64,000 nt of DNA from Straminergon stramineum (Eukaryota > Streptophyta > Bryopsida > Hypnales > Calliergonaceae). Both the position numbers and the translations under genes were made by a program. Positions 11,597 through 24,518 of this stretch are shown piece after piece. Under the pieces are notes generated by a model. It ran no database searches and was not told the origin of the DNA. It worked only from the letters and a program-made list of their open reading frames with translations. The first letter of the stretch is position 1; each line of letters begins with the position of its first letter. The stretch covers positions 23,250,001 to 23,314,000 of the forward strand of contig OY987267.1 of the NCBI GenBank assembly GCA_963920665.1, read 5' to 3'.

Positions 11597-14500
11597 TAAT
11601 GAATTCATCAGGGTTGGATTTTGTAGGGAAATCTACCATTTCACATCTTTCAAAGTTCTAGTGATCCTAAAGTGCTAGGGGTTGAGGCCAAATACTAAAG
11701 TGGAAGCCCCCCAAAACATCAATATAAGCAATTCATCATAGTTGGAGGCACCACTTGCTACAAAAAAATATTTTTGTAGTATTAGCAATTGAAAATCATG
11801 AATTTTCCAAAAAAATTATAATTTTCAGATATGGCAAGTATTTTCTATCAATTTTCAAAGTCACTACTCCCTAGATCATTAAAAGTGTCATATAGGTGGA
11901 CCTGATATCTAAACCTAACAACTTCAGGAGTCAACCAATTAGTAGTTTGTAAGGGGATGATTTATGGACATTTTACAAGGACACTTCAATGAAAGCATAA
12001 GGATATTTCTAGAGAACTCTACTATACATTAATGGGAATGGAGACACTTTGGGGTGTTTCTATCTTAAGTTAACAAGGTCAAAGACATTGCTATAATAGA
12101 GATCTTTTCGACAATTTAGTTTTTGGTTTTCTTCAAAGGAACGCTATGAATTAAAAAAAACAAGGGGAAATACAAGTAGTCTAGTTTGCACAGATTGGGC
12201 CACCTAGGTGGAAGGCTCAGAGATAAGTGCTACTTAGGCTTGTGAAAGCTATCAAAGCAAAAAAAACTTGTTTTTGCACCAAGTGTTGCAAAGAACTTAG
12301 TTAATTACCTCAACTTTGCTCAAAGCCTTGTTAATGTTTTTGCCTTGGAATTCAACTTCATGGAGGAGGATATTAATCTTGTTATTGCATAATGATACTA
12401 ACTAGTGGTTCATTGTGGTAAGCTTCAATTAGCAATTAGCAATTCTATAAATTAGGATTTCTTGAGCTTGCAATTTTTGCACTTGCAATAGTTTTCTAAG
12501 AAAAATTCTCACCTACTTTCATTTGTTGGAATGCTTAGAATAGCCTTTGAAGCCAAATATTTGCCTTTCAATTCACCATTGTTGCCAAGTAAATTTATCC
12601 ACCAAACTTCAAACATTGACAGAATATTAGTGGACCAAATAAAATTGAAGTCACCTAGGCCTTGGAAAATGTAAGTCTAATAAAATCATTGTTGTTGACT
12701 GGCATTTATATATATTCATGGAGTCGTGAATTAGATTAGTCATTTTACTAACTGATTCTTTATGATATAGTAATTAAAGTTTCTTAAGTTCATTCATTAA
12801 TTGACCATGTTAGAGCATAATCCTCATTCAAAAGCCTTTTAATTAGGATTGTACCAATATAGCCTGAATTTCTTAACAAGTCCTTGAAGTTGACTAGAGC
12901 AATCCAAGGAGTCACTTTATCAATTTGCAGCACAAGATCAACTAGAAAGAATGAAGTGTTTCCTTGCATGCCTTTTGGCAACATCTAGGCACTAGTTGTT
13001 GCCATGATGTCATTGGGTGGTTGCATGCAAATCTTCTTAGTAGGCACAACAAATACATTAAATTTGAAATGCAAGGTTGTTTGAATGTTGAGCCTATGAA
13101 GGTGGAAGATGTGTTAAGGGATGCATTGGGGTTAGGTTTCCATGACTAACAACCCATGTACCATTGTTGAGCAAATTGCTAGGCTCCATTGAGGATGCTC
13201 TGAAGGAATTTTTTATCGAATAATCATGGCATCTTTTGGCATTAAATTCTTATTTCCTATATCCTTTCATTGGCCAAAAATGAATTTTGTATTTTTGGGC
13301 AGACTCTAGTGACTTTGGATTTTTGTTTCTTTCCTAATATTTTTAGTATAGCTCCAAATCCTCTCCTTCTTCATGGCATTCTTTGTTCCATGTGATTCCA
13401 GTAAGTAATATTATAAAAGTGAGAAGGTTTTTAATTTTGGAAACAAACCAAGGGAATCAAGGTAACTACTAAAACTTTTCATTTTAGATATTTTAAGTAT
13501 TTGGATATGATTTTACAAATGTATGAGTAGTTGAAAGTTATGAATAATTCTATTTGATTAGTGAAATGGAAGTTATGACAAGATTCATTCAGTTTTTTAG
13601 ATAATAAAACATCTTTTATAAAATTATTATTTGAAGTTATCTTGTAAACTCTATGTTTTATATTTTAAGAAAAAAAACAAAGAAAATGATGAAGATTTCC
13701 AATTACAAGATTCACACTATTGGGAATGACATCTTGCAATTAATTTCTTAGTCACTAAGAATATATTATTTCTTGTCACCTTAAAAAAAACTAAAAACAA
13801 ATGCAAATTATTTATTGCTCAATTTTCTTTCATTTAATCTCAACTTATATCTTCATTATTGAAAATCTTCATCTTAAAATGATTCGAACTCTTCATTGGA
13901 TAATTTTCGCATTTCTTCATTATTAGATTTTATTTTTTAGCTTTATTACTTGGAGTCTCAACTTTATTTCTTCATTTGTAGAATTTTTTTAAGGATACTA
14001 AATTTTTAAATAAAGCCTTTAAGAGATTGGAACTCATCTTTAAGATGGATTGCCAATATCTCATTTTTGAAATTCAAACATCATAATCTTGAAATTGATG
14101 AAATTTTTTACTTTAATTTTTTGGGAAGATTCACTAAAAGAAGTTAACTAAAACATCACTAGATGAATCTACCTACATAATAATACTAATAAAGAAAATA
14201 TATTTAACATTATATTAGGACAAGATATTTCAAAGTAGTTATTGATTTAGAACAACCATAGAACTTTGGAAATTAATATTCATTGAGGAAGCTTGTATTG
14301 TATCAACAAAAAAAGAAATGGTTCGTATAATCTTTGAAATAGATATTTTGAAGGAACTAATATTTCTATATGTAATTTGAGTACTTTAAGGGTAATCCTT
14401 AAGGAACCATTGTCATCTCAGTGGTCAATTGAAATTCGACCAAGTCTTTTTTATTTCAATTTTTGGCATGAATTTTCAAAGATTTGTGGAATGTAATTTT

Positions 14501-16780
14501 TCTGCTAATTGGTGTCTACACAAAAAGCTATGCCACCTAAATTAAAAATAATCAATCTCAAGTAGCTCCAAAGAACTTGAAATAAAATTTCAAAGGTTTG
14601 CTTCATATAAAAGTATATTCATGTCCACATAAAAAAGTTTGATTCATTCTATTTGGATCTCATGATGTGAAAGATGAAGAGTTTGTTTTGTAGGCAATTA
14701 TAGGCTTCTTTATTAAAAAATCTACTAAATAGAACTAGTACTTGGATTCAATTTTGAAAATTTTCCTAAATAGAAAGGTCCATAATTTTTAGATTGTTTG
14801 CTAGAACAAGATTCAAATTGTTAAAATTGACATGTTTCAATGCCATTTTAAAATTATTAAAGATCTATTTTTTTCCTTCCAATTTGAGTCTACATCTATT
14901 CAATGATTTTATGAAGAATGAAAATTAAACCAAGTGTTTTTATCCCTATATTCTCCATTCATTTTTCCAACATAAAAAATTCCAAAGTCAAAATCTATAG
15001 TGTAAAAGTTTGAAGTCGAGAGGATTCAATGTTTGATGACCTCATATGATAAGGTGCAAAAAGGTCTATTTTTTTTAACTTCTAAAGTTAATATCTTGCA
15101 ATGTATACGGACAAAGTTTTTGAATATTTTTCCATACATTTGTGTTCCATTCTAGTGTGAAATTATACATACATATTCCAATCAATCCAATTTTTTTTTC
15201 ATTTTTTCCTCTTTAAATTAAACAATAAGAATTTTAAGTGATTTATTGATGGAAAACTTTTGGGTTAACCATTCTAGTAACCTTAAGCTCACTTTCTATT
15301 GTGTTTTTTTCAAAATTATGACATTTAACTTGTAAATGGTATGCTTTTTAAGATAATCAAAGAGCTTGTTTTTGAGAAAATTGTTGACAAAAGCTATTTT
15401 ATGCCACATTTGACTACTTTTGGACTATTCGATGAATTCTAAACAAAACATATAAAGATTATAAATAATAACATCTAGAGATATTTGAATGTTTGTATAC
15501 ATTTCTTGATGTTTGTAAAGGTCTCCGGATGCTCCGTATTGATTTTTCGAGGTATTGCATTATCTCATAGTGACCATTATTAATTTTGGACTTTCCAAAG
15601 TCCAAAAATAATTAAATGTGACATTTTTCTGGATATTTTTCGGAATGTTTCAACCTATTAGATCCACTTCATTAAAGTAGTGAATATGACTTGCATGGCT
15701 TGGCTACAAAGACTTTGAGCAAGCAACAAGGTCCATACATTACCCTTGCTTCAAAGAGATTATCGATTGCCCTTTGGCTTACCTACTAGGCAAGTGAATG
15801 TTGTTTGAGGGTTAAAGGATGATTAGTCCCATTGCTAGCCCAACACAAGGTCCCCATTCAATCTTTGTGGCCAATTGTCCAAAGCTTCCTGTAGGGATTT
15901 GCATTGGGTTTGTTGAAGGTACAAAAAGTATTTTAACCCTTGAACATTGGGATGGTGACCATGGAAATCAACCATTTTGGAACCATGTAACATCATCTAT
16001 TTTAAGAAAAATATTCATTAGAAGTCAAACCACTGTAGAAGATCTCCCTTTTCCACCCCTAATTTCGAGGATGAATAGTTGCACTTCTGTCCTAAAGAGG
16101 AGAATTCATAGTCATTCATTAGACAAAAAAACGTCCATTGGATCGTTTAGGTTAAATCAGGTACACGTCGATTTGGGGGGACCCTCACAAATTCAGTTCC
16201 CTTTGTCTCATACATTGACGGATATAAATCTTTAAAAATTTGTTTGGGACTTACCCCTTCAATGAAATTCCGTTTCATTTGTTTTACAGAAAAAACAAAT
16301 CCCAAACCTCGTTGCAATGGGACATTAAGTCCAATGCAAAAAAGTTGGAGTTATCTTATGTTTAGGAAGAACCAACGACTAGTTCAAAGTTAGCCGATGG
16401 AACTGGGAAGAAAAGCTATTTGGAATTTGAAAACACTAGCAAAAAACAATTTAAAAAAATATATAGAATTTCTATTTTTAATAAGAAATCGAGAAAATAA
16501 CTAGATTTTGTACTTGAAAAATTGGTTCAATTTGGGAATTGAAGGAAAATAGCTAGTAAAACTCAAAAAGATTCCCTATAAACAATGAGCTAGAGACACA
16601 TTGTTCTACCAAAACAAATTCAAGAATTTTCTATTGGAAATTTCCTTAGTTTCGGTAGATTTGAATTGCTCAAAGGAGACCTTGAAGTCTTACGTATGTG
16701 AGAGATTACGTCTTGGTGACTTGGGTGATTGGACTTAGTTTACAAATAAAGTGTAGTATATACGGGCTAAATATTATATA
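11597..16780. other. Long AT-rich intergenic stretch
   Basis: No conserved gene is seen. The largest frame is 138 codons at 15819-16235. It has no recognisable domain or splice partners and lies in AT-rich repeats, so it is not called as a gene. 11700-12069 is a dispersed repeat listed separately. Confidence 0.45.
11700..12069 (+). repeat. Dispersed direct repeat, copy 1
   Basis: About 370 bp closely match 52350-52729 in the same orientation. Shared blocks include CCAAAACATCAATATAAGCA, ATTAGCAATTGAAAATCATG and ACTCTACTATACATTAATGG. The two copies are about 40 kb apart. The class of element is unknown, and no terminal repeat or target duplication was found. Confidence 0.75.
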
Positions 16781-17462
16781 TTAACCCCTAAATGTCTAAG
16801 GCATCAAATGTTGATGTTAAATAATACTTTGAAGTTAAATGAAACACAACCAATTTCCTATTTTTAATAGTTTTATTTATTTTTAAATCTAAGTTTTATC
16901 ATCAATAATCCAATTTTGAAAATGAATGACTATGATTTTTCTATTCAAGAGGTGTCCATTGTAAATCTTGATTTTTTAGTGTTGAGGGTTCTTGTAAATA
17001 AGCCTCAAATGCCCTAAATCTTGGCAAAAAAATCACATAAAAAATTCATTTAGAAAATTGCAATATATATTTTCATGGGGATTTTTAGAAGACATGAATT
17101 CATTCGAGGTATGCATATTATGCCCTTTAACCTCATATTTTTTTAGTGACCAATTTTTTAGATTTGACATGTGAAAAGAGGATTGAAAGACTTCAAAACA
17201 CTTTTACAATTATGATAAAAAAAAGTATATAATCTTTCAATCCTCTTTATCAACCTCATGATCAAACATTATAATCTTTCAATCCATTAGTGATATTGCT
17301 ATAATTTCTTTTTCTATTTGATCTGTAACATGTCTAGCTAGAATTTATACACTTATAATTCAATTTTCTTTGATGAAACTCATCAAAGTGTTGACTTGAA
17401 AATTTTCAATTTAGAGAAAATTCCAAGAAGTTCAAAAAAGGCCTCAGGTATTTAGGGCTTAA
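16781..17462. mobile_element. TTAA-flanked TIR element, copy 2 (subfamily A)
   Basis: The left end is TTAACCCCTAAATGTCTAAG. The right end reverse-complemented is TTAAGCCCTAAATACCTGAG. TTAA bounds both sides. Internal sequence such as GATTTGACATGTGAAAAGAG is shared with 53846-54498, and related sequence occurs inverted in 30054-30700. There is no coding capacity, which is consistent with a non-autonomous TTAA-target (piggyBac-type) element. Confidence 0.7.
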
Positions 17463-19542
17463 CTTTCTTTGTTATTAGAAGAACAAAGAATTCACATATT
17501 GGTCCAAAAATTGAATGAGTGAGTACCTATCACCAAGACGACATCCTCTTAGGGTTAAAATTTCTTGGTTCAATGTTGCAAAAGCAAATTCATTGTCTTG
17601 TGGACTTTGGAGTTGGGTCATCAATAAATGGTCTCTTAAGGTGGGCAACTATAAAATGGTTATTTTTTGCTATTGTGCCTATTTACTACGGAGTATTATT
17701 TAAACTAGTCAAGTTTTCATATTTTCTTATTGGCAAATAAAAGAAAGGTTCAGCACCATAGAACGTGACATTTGGATACTAATACATGCAAAAGTTATGA
17801 ATGGTCAACGTTTATTTGGTAGACAGACTAAAATTGTTTTTTCTACATAGATAAATATTGGTTGTGGAGATGTACACAAAGTAATGATGGCAAGTTTGGG
17901 TCAGTGGGGCATTGTAGATGTAACACTATTAACTCAAATATTTTGTTTCAGTTTTAAAATGTGAATGGAGCTCATTTTATCTTTGGTTTTAGGAATGCAT
18001 GGTGATAGGTGATAGATTGTCAAGTGATTTGAGGAATTGCCATGGGATTTCAAGCGAACAATGAAAGAGTTTAACGGTTAGATCGGAGAGAATTTGGACA
18101 GTCACTTAAGTTGTGTTGATAAATGATTTTCTTTCTCTCTTTTCTTTGTCTCTTCTTCCTCTCTTTGTTTTCAAGTTGTGTGTGAGTTTTGGAACACTTG
18201 TGTGATTTTTAGTCTTTGTAATAAGAAGCTTTAAGCATATATATTTTAATTTAAATTTTAAATTTTAAAATTTTAAAATTTTAAAATTTTAATTGTGTGT
18301 TAGTCCCAGTGATAGGGCATCTTTTTATTGTGTATTTAGATTGAGTTTAAAGTCCCAAGGATTGGGAAATTGTGTATGTGTGGAATTTCCTTGTGAGAGG
18401 AAATATTATTGTTGTGCTTAAAGCAACTATTTGTTTGTGAGTATTTGATTGAATCATTTTTTCAATTTCTTTAAGCTTGTAGTAGTGGTGTGTGTAAGGA
18501 TTGAAGCTTTAAGTGAAAGCCATGAGAATTTTTATTGAATGGTTGTACTAGTTTGTATAAGGTTTGAGCGTTGTGTGTGTAATACAAAGGAGCGTAGAAG
18601 TTGTATTGTTGGAGAATATTTAAATAGCTTAAAGCATATTGTAATTGAAGGAGAGAATTAATAATTGAGTCTATAGATTATTGTGATTGAATATAAAAAT
18701 CCTAGAGATTGGATGATGCTAGAAATTGTGAGTGTATCTAGGGATTGGATAAGTGGATTTTGAGTTAAGAGCTTGAAGTTATATTAATGTTCATGTATTT
18801 GAATTTAGATGAATATTGAGTATGTGAAAGAGTCTCAATAATTGATAGCCTTGTGTGTTTGAGCTTAAAGCAATTGTTTAGTTCCATAGTGAATAGACGA
18901 GGACTTATAATTGGACTATAAAGATAGAGTGGCTTGAAGTAATTCAATGTAGTAAGGCTAAAAGTAGATATGTAGATTGAAGATGAACTGTAAAGTTGAC
19001 TATTGAATGAGTATATTGTGTAGTTGCTTAAAGCAAATTAGAGCAAGGAATGCTATAAGCAATATTGAAATTGTGATGGTCTGAGTGAAGTTGGAATACT
19101 AACTGTAGCTTGTTGAGTGATGAGTGACGCTTAGGCGAATTATGTAAGCCTATGCTTTAAGCAAATGCAACAAGAAATGGATACGATGGTGCTTAAAGCT
19201 ATATGTCATGTTTTTTCTTTGCTTTAAGCATATTCCTTATTTATCCCCATACTAGGATAAGATGGGGACCGCATATTTGTTTTGTTGCATTCATATGTGT
19301 TGGACAAAAAATTAGTGATTGGAGAAAAGAATGATATCCTTTCCTTGAAACCAATGGATTATTTTTGTATTATTTTCCATTAGAATCAAGTTTATAAGAT
19401 ATTTCTATTATTAAAGTGACTTTAGTCACAATGCGTTAGACTATTTGACCATTCCTTGGATTTTGAACCCTTATACTATAATCTTGGATTTTGTTGAGGA
19501 AGGCAAAATTCTAGATTATAGGCATTTGAGGGGCCCACCTTA
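17463..19542. other. Intergenic DNA with a GT-biased strand and recurrent GCTTAAAGC motif
   Basis: Two overlapping frames of 62 and 73 codons at 17515-17740 have no recognisable product. From about 18000 the plus strand becomes strikingly G+T-rich. The motif GCTTAAAGC or GCTTTAAGC recurs at 18228, 18416, 18627, 18863, 19026, 19154, 19191 and 19221. No coding frame is evident there, and the function is unknown. Confidence 0.45.
18241..18293. repeat. AT-only low-complexity repeat (ATTTTAAA-like)
   Basis: A run of overlapping AATTTTAAAA units, consisting only of A and T over about 53 bp. It is self-complementary in many registers. Confidence 0.85.
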
Positions 19543-19958
19543 GAGCATCTCTACTAGGATGCACCAAGCATGTCTTCGAAAGGCTTCAAAGTCATCCCCA
19601 CCTTTTCCATGAGCAACCAAAAATCTAATGTAGGTTCTTCAAATATGACCTCTACCAAGCCAAGGGCAAAGGCCAAGGGGATTCTTCAATGGGTCCAAAT
19701 TGAAAGGTTGTAGATTTGGATGGCATGGTAAGAATCTACAAAAAGAACAAAGTAATAAAAATTTGAAAAATGAGCTATTTAAATCTAAAATTAAAACTTG
19801 TCATCATGTCAAGCCTTGTGCATACTTTCTTGGTGCCCTTTCTTTTGGATCATGGTAGGAAACCAAACCTTATTTGCCCCTTGAAGCTTCCTATAGGCCC
19901 TCCCAATTATAGTAAGTGAGCTACATTTCATGTTGTGTAATAGTATCTAGAGATGCTC
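19543..19958. mobile_element. Harbinger-like MITE, 416 bp, TTA target duplication
   Basis: The termini are GAGCATCTCTA at the left and TAGAGATGCTC at the right, perfect 11-bp inverted repeats. TTA lies immediately outside both ends (19540-19542 and 19959-19961). Short GAGCATCTC termini with a TTA duplication are typical of plant PIF/Harbinger-type MITEs. There is no transposase. Confidence 0.65.
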
Positions 19959-19961
19959 TTA

Positions 19962-20652
19962 GCTTGATTCATGTTAGTACCAATGTAAGCCTTAAATTAG
20001 GCACGACACCTTTGCACTATTCATAGGTGGCTAGAGGCCACTTTTCTACTAATATATCAAGTTTGGTGTTTGAGTCAAGTGTGCCACTATCTCATTGGGT
20101 AGGAAAAAGAGTAAAATAGCCTTTTTCCTCTTTCTAAACCATATGTACATGCATGAATGTCGGTGACTAAGCCATACATGATTAACATGATGTGTCTTCT
20201 GGTTCTTGAGCCTCCTAGTTCTCAATCATCATATAGTCTACAATCAAGTTGTGCTAGCTAAAAAGGACGTATTTGGCAATAATTGAACTCTAGATTTGAA
20301 CTTCCTAGAATAACTACCTACTTCAATGAGATTCTTACAAACTTAAGTGATCTAATGTTAAAGAAAGTAGCAATTGAAAAATTGAATATCATACTATTGT
20401 AGAAATTAGAATGTGTGTATTAATTAATACTTAGATGCTCACAAATTCACCTAGTGAATGATGACTGTTTTGCAAAGTGTACTTCATCCAATTAATGTTG
20501 ATGTGGAGAAGTTTCATTGAAGATTGTGTAATATATCAATGAAATGAAGAAAGTCAATGCTTTGAGCGAATGAATTATATTCATATTTTTGAAGAATTTT
20601 CATTATTTATTGTAAATATTTAATATCAACTATTCTACTTTAGTTTGAGCAC
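19962..20652. other. AT-rich intergenic DNA
   Basis: No gene or structured repeat recognised. Confidence 0.4.
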
Positions 20653-21239
20653 TTAGCTCCTAAATGCCCAATTTCGTCTGTAGAATTGACAATTTGAGAA
20701 AAATCACTATAAAGTGTTATTTGAAAGAATATTTTGGAATTCATACATAAATAAAAGGTGTAGACTATGAGTTTTAGATTCCATCCATACGATTAGATTC
20801 ACCAATGCTATCACCAATATTTTTTTGTAAATTTTGAAATGGAAATTTCAAAATTCCTTCAAAATTCGATTACAAGCAAAATCTTATCATTTTTTGAGTA
20901 AAATTTGTTGGAATGGATTGGAAATGAAGATCTCTTGACATGGTGATTTTTTGAAATATTTGTGTTCTTCAAATCTATGAGTTCATTTTTGGAAATCTAA
21001 TTTTGAACTAGAGTCGGTGCAATTTTGGCTTGATCAACCACTTGACATACTTGCACATTTGTAATTTTAAAAAAATATGTACTCTAGTAATACCAAATCA
21101 AACCCTTAGATAGGACAACAACTTGATAAAGTATCTCCACAAGTTAAAATAACTTTCACCCAAGTAGTGAGGAGGATGAAACTTCAGTTTCAATCTATTC
21201 ATAGTCCAAAAAATGGACGTTGGAGTGCTTAGGGGTTAA
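20653..21239. mobile_element. TTAA-type TIR element, diverged copy
   Basis: The right end CTTAGGGGTTAA is a good match to the family terminus. The left end TTAGCTCCTAAATGCCCAA is a degenerate version. The interior is unrelated to the other copies as far as I can see, so it may be a separate subfamily sharing only the termini. Confidence 0.4.
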
Positions 21240-21339
21240 GAGATATGGCTTGTAGAGTTGTAGAACCCTATTCTTCTTCTTAAATGGTTGTTTGCCACCT
21301 CTACACTATAAAGCCTCATTGAGATTATGGTTGGACGCA

Positions 21340-21587
21340 ATGGTGCTAGTATGTGAGCCCAAGAATGCGAGCTTGTGAGCATTGAGCTTACATAATAGGT
21401 ACCTATAATATAGATACCACACACTATAGAAGGTGTATGTATCATAAACACCTATAATATGGGTATTTGTAACATATATACCCTATAATCATAGATGGTT
21501 TCTATGGTATATACACCTATAACATAGATGTGTAGTATTATAGGCTCATAGGCTCACACTCCTATGCTCACATAATAGCAACCCTCT
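21340..21587. mobile_element. Candidate Mutator-like MITE with 11-bp direct flank
   Basis: The 11-bp sequence GGTTGGACGCA flanks the segment on both sides (21329-21339 and 21588-21598), the length expected of Mutator-type target duplications. The ends are imperfect inverted repeats: GCTAGTATGTGAGC at the left, and GCTATTATGTGAGC reading inward from the right. The interior has internally repeated CACCTATAATAT-type units. A related segment is at 51742-51976. Confidence 0.5.
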
Positions 21588-21599
21588 GGTTGGACGCAG

Positions 21600-22596
21600 C
21601 ATTTGAAGGCATATATAGTAGTTACCAAACCAATTTTAAATTGTGTAACACTTAAAAGTTCACGTAATAGATTTTCAAAATGATTTTAATATTTAGATCT
21701 TTGTTAGAATGTAATAAAGATTTTCATCCTTACAATACTTGGGAAAAGTGATCTTAGATTGAAATAAAAAAGTAAGATATTCTAAAAACAAGGGAAAAAA
21801 ATACCAAACAATTTTAATAATCATTGGTCATTAGCTATAAAATGTAAATTGTTGATTATTGGTAAATAATTAATTATTGATTATGGTAACATGTCATTTG
21901 ATGGCGGGGTAGTTGGTAGTTTATGTTGTATCTAGTAGAGGCTAATATGAGCCTTAGTTTAGCCTAAATGATCATGCATTGAGCCATTGACTATAAAAGG
22001 GGTTCAACTAATGTTTGAAGATTGTTGGAAGTGTAAACAAAGTTGTTTTGGGGTGGTAGTAACCTTTAGTAGCCACTTTGCCTTCTTTATCATCTTCAAG
22101 TCTTGTTTTCTTGTTTGTATATATGTGTATGTAGTGTTTTGAAGTTGATAGAATTTGGAGTATAAGTGTAATGCATGTTGATGGTATAGACAAAGTATTA
22201 GCAAACTAATACTACTGTTACTTCTAGTTTCAACTTGATATTGGGAAAGACTAAGCCTATTTGAATCTAAGTAAAATCATATTAGTTCACATGCTAATTA
22301 TTGGAAAGTTGTTATTAATATCCTATTGTTGTGTAGCTTTGTCTTTAGGCATGTATATATATTTGCACACCTTCTATTAGTGATAGAGCTAGAGTAATGT
22401 GACAATTGGTTATTGATTATTGAGACTAATATATGGCATAGACTATACCTTTGAAAAGAGGCATAAAAGTAGTCTTCGATATTCTTGTCCATGAGGCATG
22501 GGTAGTCAAAGAAGTAGAACTATGGTCTTATCATAGGAGGCCTTACTTGAATGGATAGACTATTTGTTCAAGATCCCACATCAAAATCCACAAGTT
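21600..22596. other. AT-rich intergenic DNA
   Basis: Several short frames exist on the minus strand but none is recognisable. No repeat structure was identified. Confidence 0.4.
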
Positions 22597-23464
22597 TTAA
22601 TCCCTAAAGGACCAAGTCCTTTTTTCTACGAAAAACCACTCAAAGTTGTCATTTCTATAGCAAAGAGTAAAAAAAATTGAAAATTGTATGTTTTGCACAT
22701 CTAACCCTAGGATCTTACAACTAACTAGTAAAAATTTTGTGGAAAAAAACTCAGAAATGTTGACCCCATAGATTGCAAGATATTTGAGTTTGAAGTGAAG
22801 AAAACAATTTTTTCAGCACATTGTAGGACTAGATTATGTGACTTTGAACCTTCTTAACTTTAATTTTTTGCACTACAAATTTTTGAGATTTCAAACTTTA
22901 TGGTGGAGAATTGAGTTGAGAGTCTAGGGAAAAAAATAAAATACAAAAATATTCAATTTTTATTCTTGAAAAAATTGTTAAGTAAAAGTAGATACAAGAT
23001 AGAAGGAAGATTTAAATTATTAATATCTCTAAGATGGAATTAAAATGCACTAATCTCAATGGTTAGAATGTTCTAGGAAGAGAATTAAACCATGAGGACC
23101 TTTTGGTTTTGAAAATTTGTAAAATTGCATTTAGAAATGAATCCTACAAGTAATTTTTTCATGACAAATCCAAATGGAATTAATTAAAGCTTTCCATGTT
23201 GACAAAAATGTAATCTATGAAGAAAAAATTCCAAATTCCAATTATCAATTTTATTTGTTGCCTCTTCTCCCCTATTTTGAGCTTATTTGGGCATAACTTT
23301 TCTTCCTAGGCACCGAATGAAAATAAAATTCTATTCGCACAAAGCTAATCAATTTTTCTATATTTTTAAATTTTTTTTAAAAAACAAGACAAAAATTGAG
23401 ACCATAGATTCTTGTTGTAAATCCCATTTGTCCCTTGAAGGGACTATGGTCTTTTAGGGGTTAA
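22597..23464. mobile_element. TTAA-flanked TIR element, copy 3 (subfamily B)
   Basis: The left end is TTAATCCCTAAAGGACCAAG and the right end GGTCTTTTAGGGGTTAA. The left-hand interior aligns with that of 25306-26259: both have an AACCCTAGG block, then GATTGCAAGATATT. Non-coding. Confidence 0.6.
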
Positions 23465-23743
23465 GTAGAAAGTATTGGCTAGTCAAACTAAAGTATGTGC
23501 ACTCATAATCATCATTGTCTCAAATGAAAAACTTACATTTAGACCAAAATCTTCACAAAAACCTAGATTTTGATGACATAAGATGTATACAATCAAAACA
23601 TGAGAGCCTAGCGTTGATTTTAGGTGCACCTAAAACAAAATTTTGAACATTAATAACTTATTAAATGATGTCCAATTATTGCATGCTAAAATTTGTTGTA
23701 ATCTTCCTTTACTTATCAATACTAGATCCAACAACAAAATGTA

Positions 23744-24516
23744 TTCCCTTTGTTCCAAAATGATCTTATTGGACAAAGTGTTCCACATTAAGGCTAAAAA
23801 TTATATTTTAAGAACCTATTTTGCATTATAAATAGAGTTCATTGTATTCCTATCATTCTAGAAACTTTGATTGTTTTGGAGACCCTTTCAAAATATAGTT
23901 TTAGAATACTAAAATTAGAATTTTGAAGGCATTTTCCAGGAACACTAGTGGGCTTTTAATGTTGAATGTGAAGTGGGTCATTTTGTGGGCAATTAATATG
24001 GTCCCAAGCCCATGTGTGGACCTTTGTTCCACCTTCTAGAGCTTCATCTCCTTTAATCAAGCAACACTCAAAGAGATGTAAAAAATAAGAACAAACAATT
24101 TTGATTGACCCCTTCAATTATTTCATTTGTCATTCAATTGGTGATTGCATGGATGGAGGGGAAACTATTACTTGGAGTTGTTTTAATGTCCCAAATCACT
24201 AGTAGAAAATTGTGTTGCCTTCAACAAAATCCAGATGACGCAATTTTCCGTTTTTTGCCCCCATACACAAACTCTTCGTTGATTGTAATGAAGTTTTTAG
24301 AAAATTGTGTTATAATCAACGTAGATTTTGTGTTTGGGGTTAGAAAATAGAAAATTGCATCACTTGGATTTTGTTGAAGGCAACATAGTTTTCTACTAGT
24401 GAATAGAAATCAAAAACCAAATTTAACCAATTTGCAATGTGACAGAGTGCAACAGAAAGATCAAATTGGAATAGAAAATTACTGCCAACATGAAGATCAT
24501 TTTGGGACGGAGGGAG
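23744..24516. mobile_element. Stowaway-type Tc1/mariner element, 773 bp, TA target duplication
   Basis: The right end reads inward as CTCCCTCCGTCCCAAAATGA, the textbook Stowaway terminus. The left end is TTCCCTTTGTTCCAAAATGA. The first 24 bp match at 20 positions. TA flanks both ends (23742-23743 and 24517-24518). It is longer than typical Stowaway MITEs because it carries a nested CACTA MITE. No transposase was recognised. Confidence 0.75.
24197..24401. mobile_element. CACTA MITE, 205 bp, AAT target duplication, nested
   Basis: The termini are CACTAGTAGAAAA at the left and TTTTCTACTAGTG at the right. The inverted arms extend roughly 75 bp, including TTGCCTTCAACAAAATCC and its complement. 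AAT lies immediately outside both ends. It is inserted inside the Stowaway-type element, so it is the younger insertion. It belongs to the same family as 62846-63031. Confidence 0.85.
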
Positions 24517-24518
24517 TA

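Noticed and set aside
13870..13890. TGATTCGAACTC as a tRNA T-arm
   Set aside because: No complementary acceptor stem, D-arm or anticodon arm could be built around it.
15819..16235. 138-codon frame in AT-rich DNA
   Set aside because: Longest frame of its region, but with no recognisable motif, splice partners or family. Mentioned only within the region entry.
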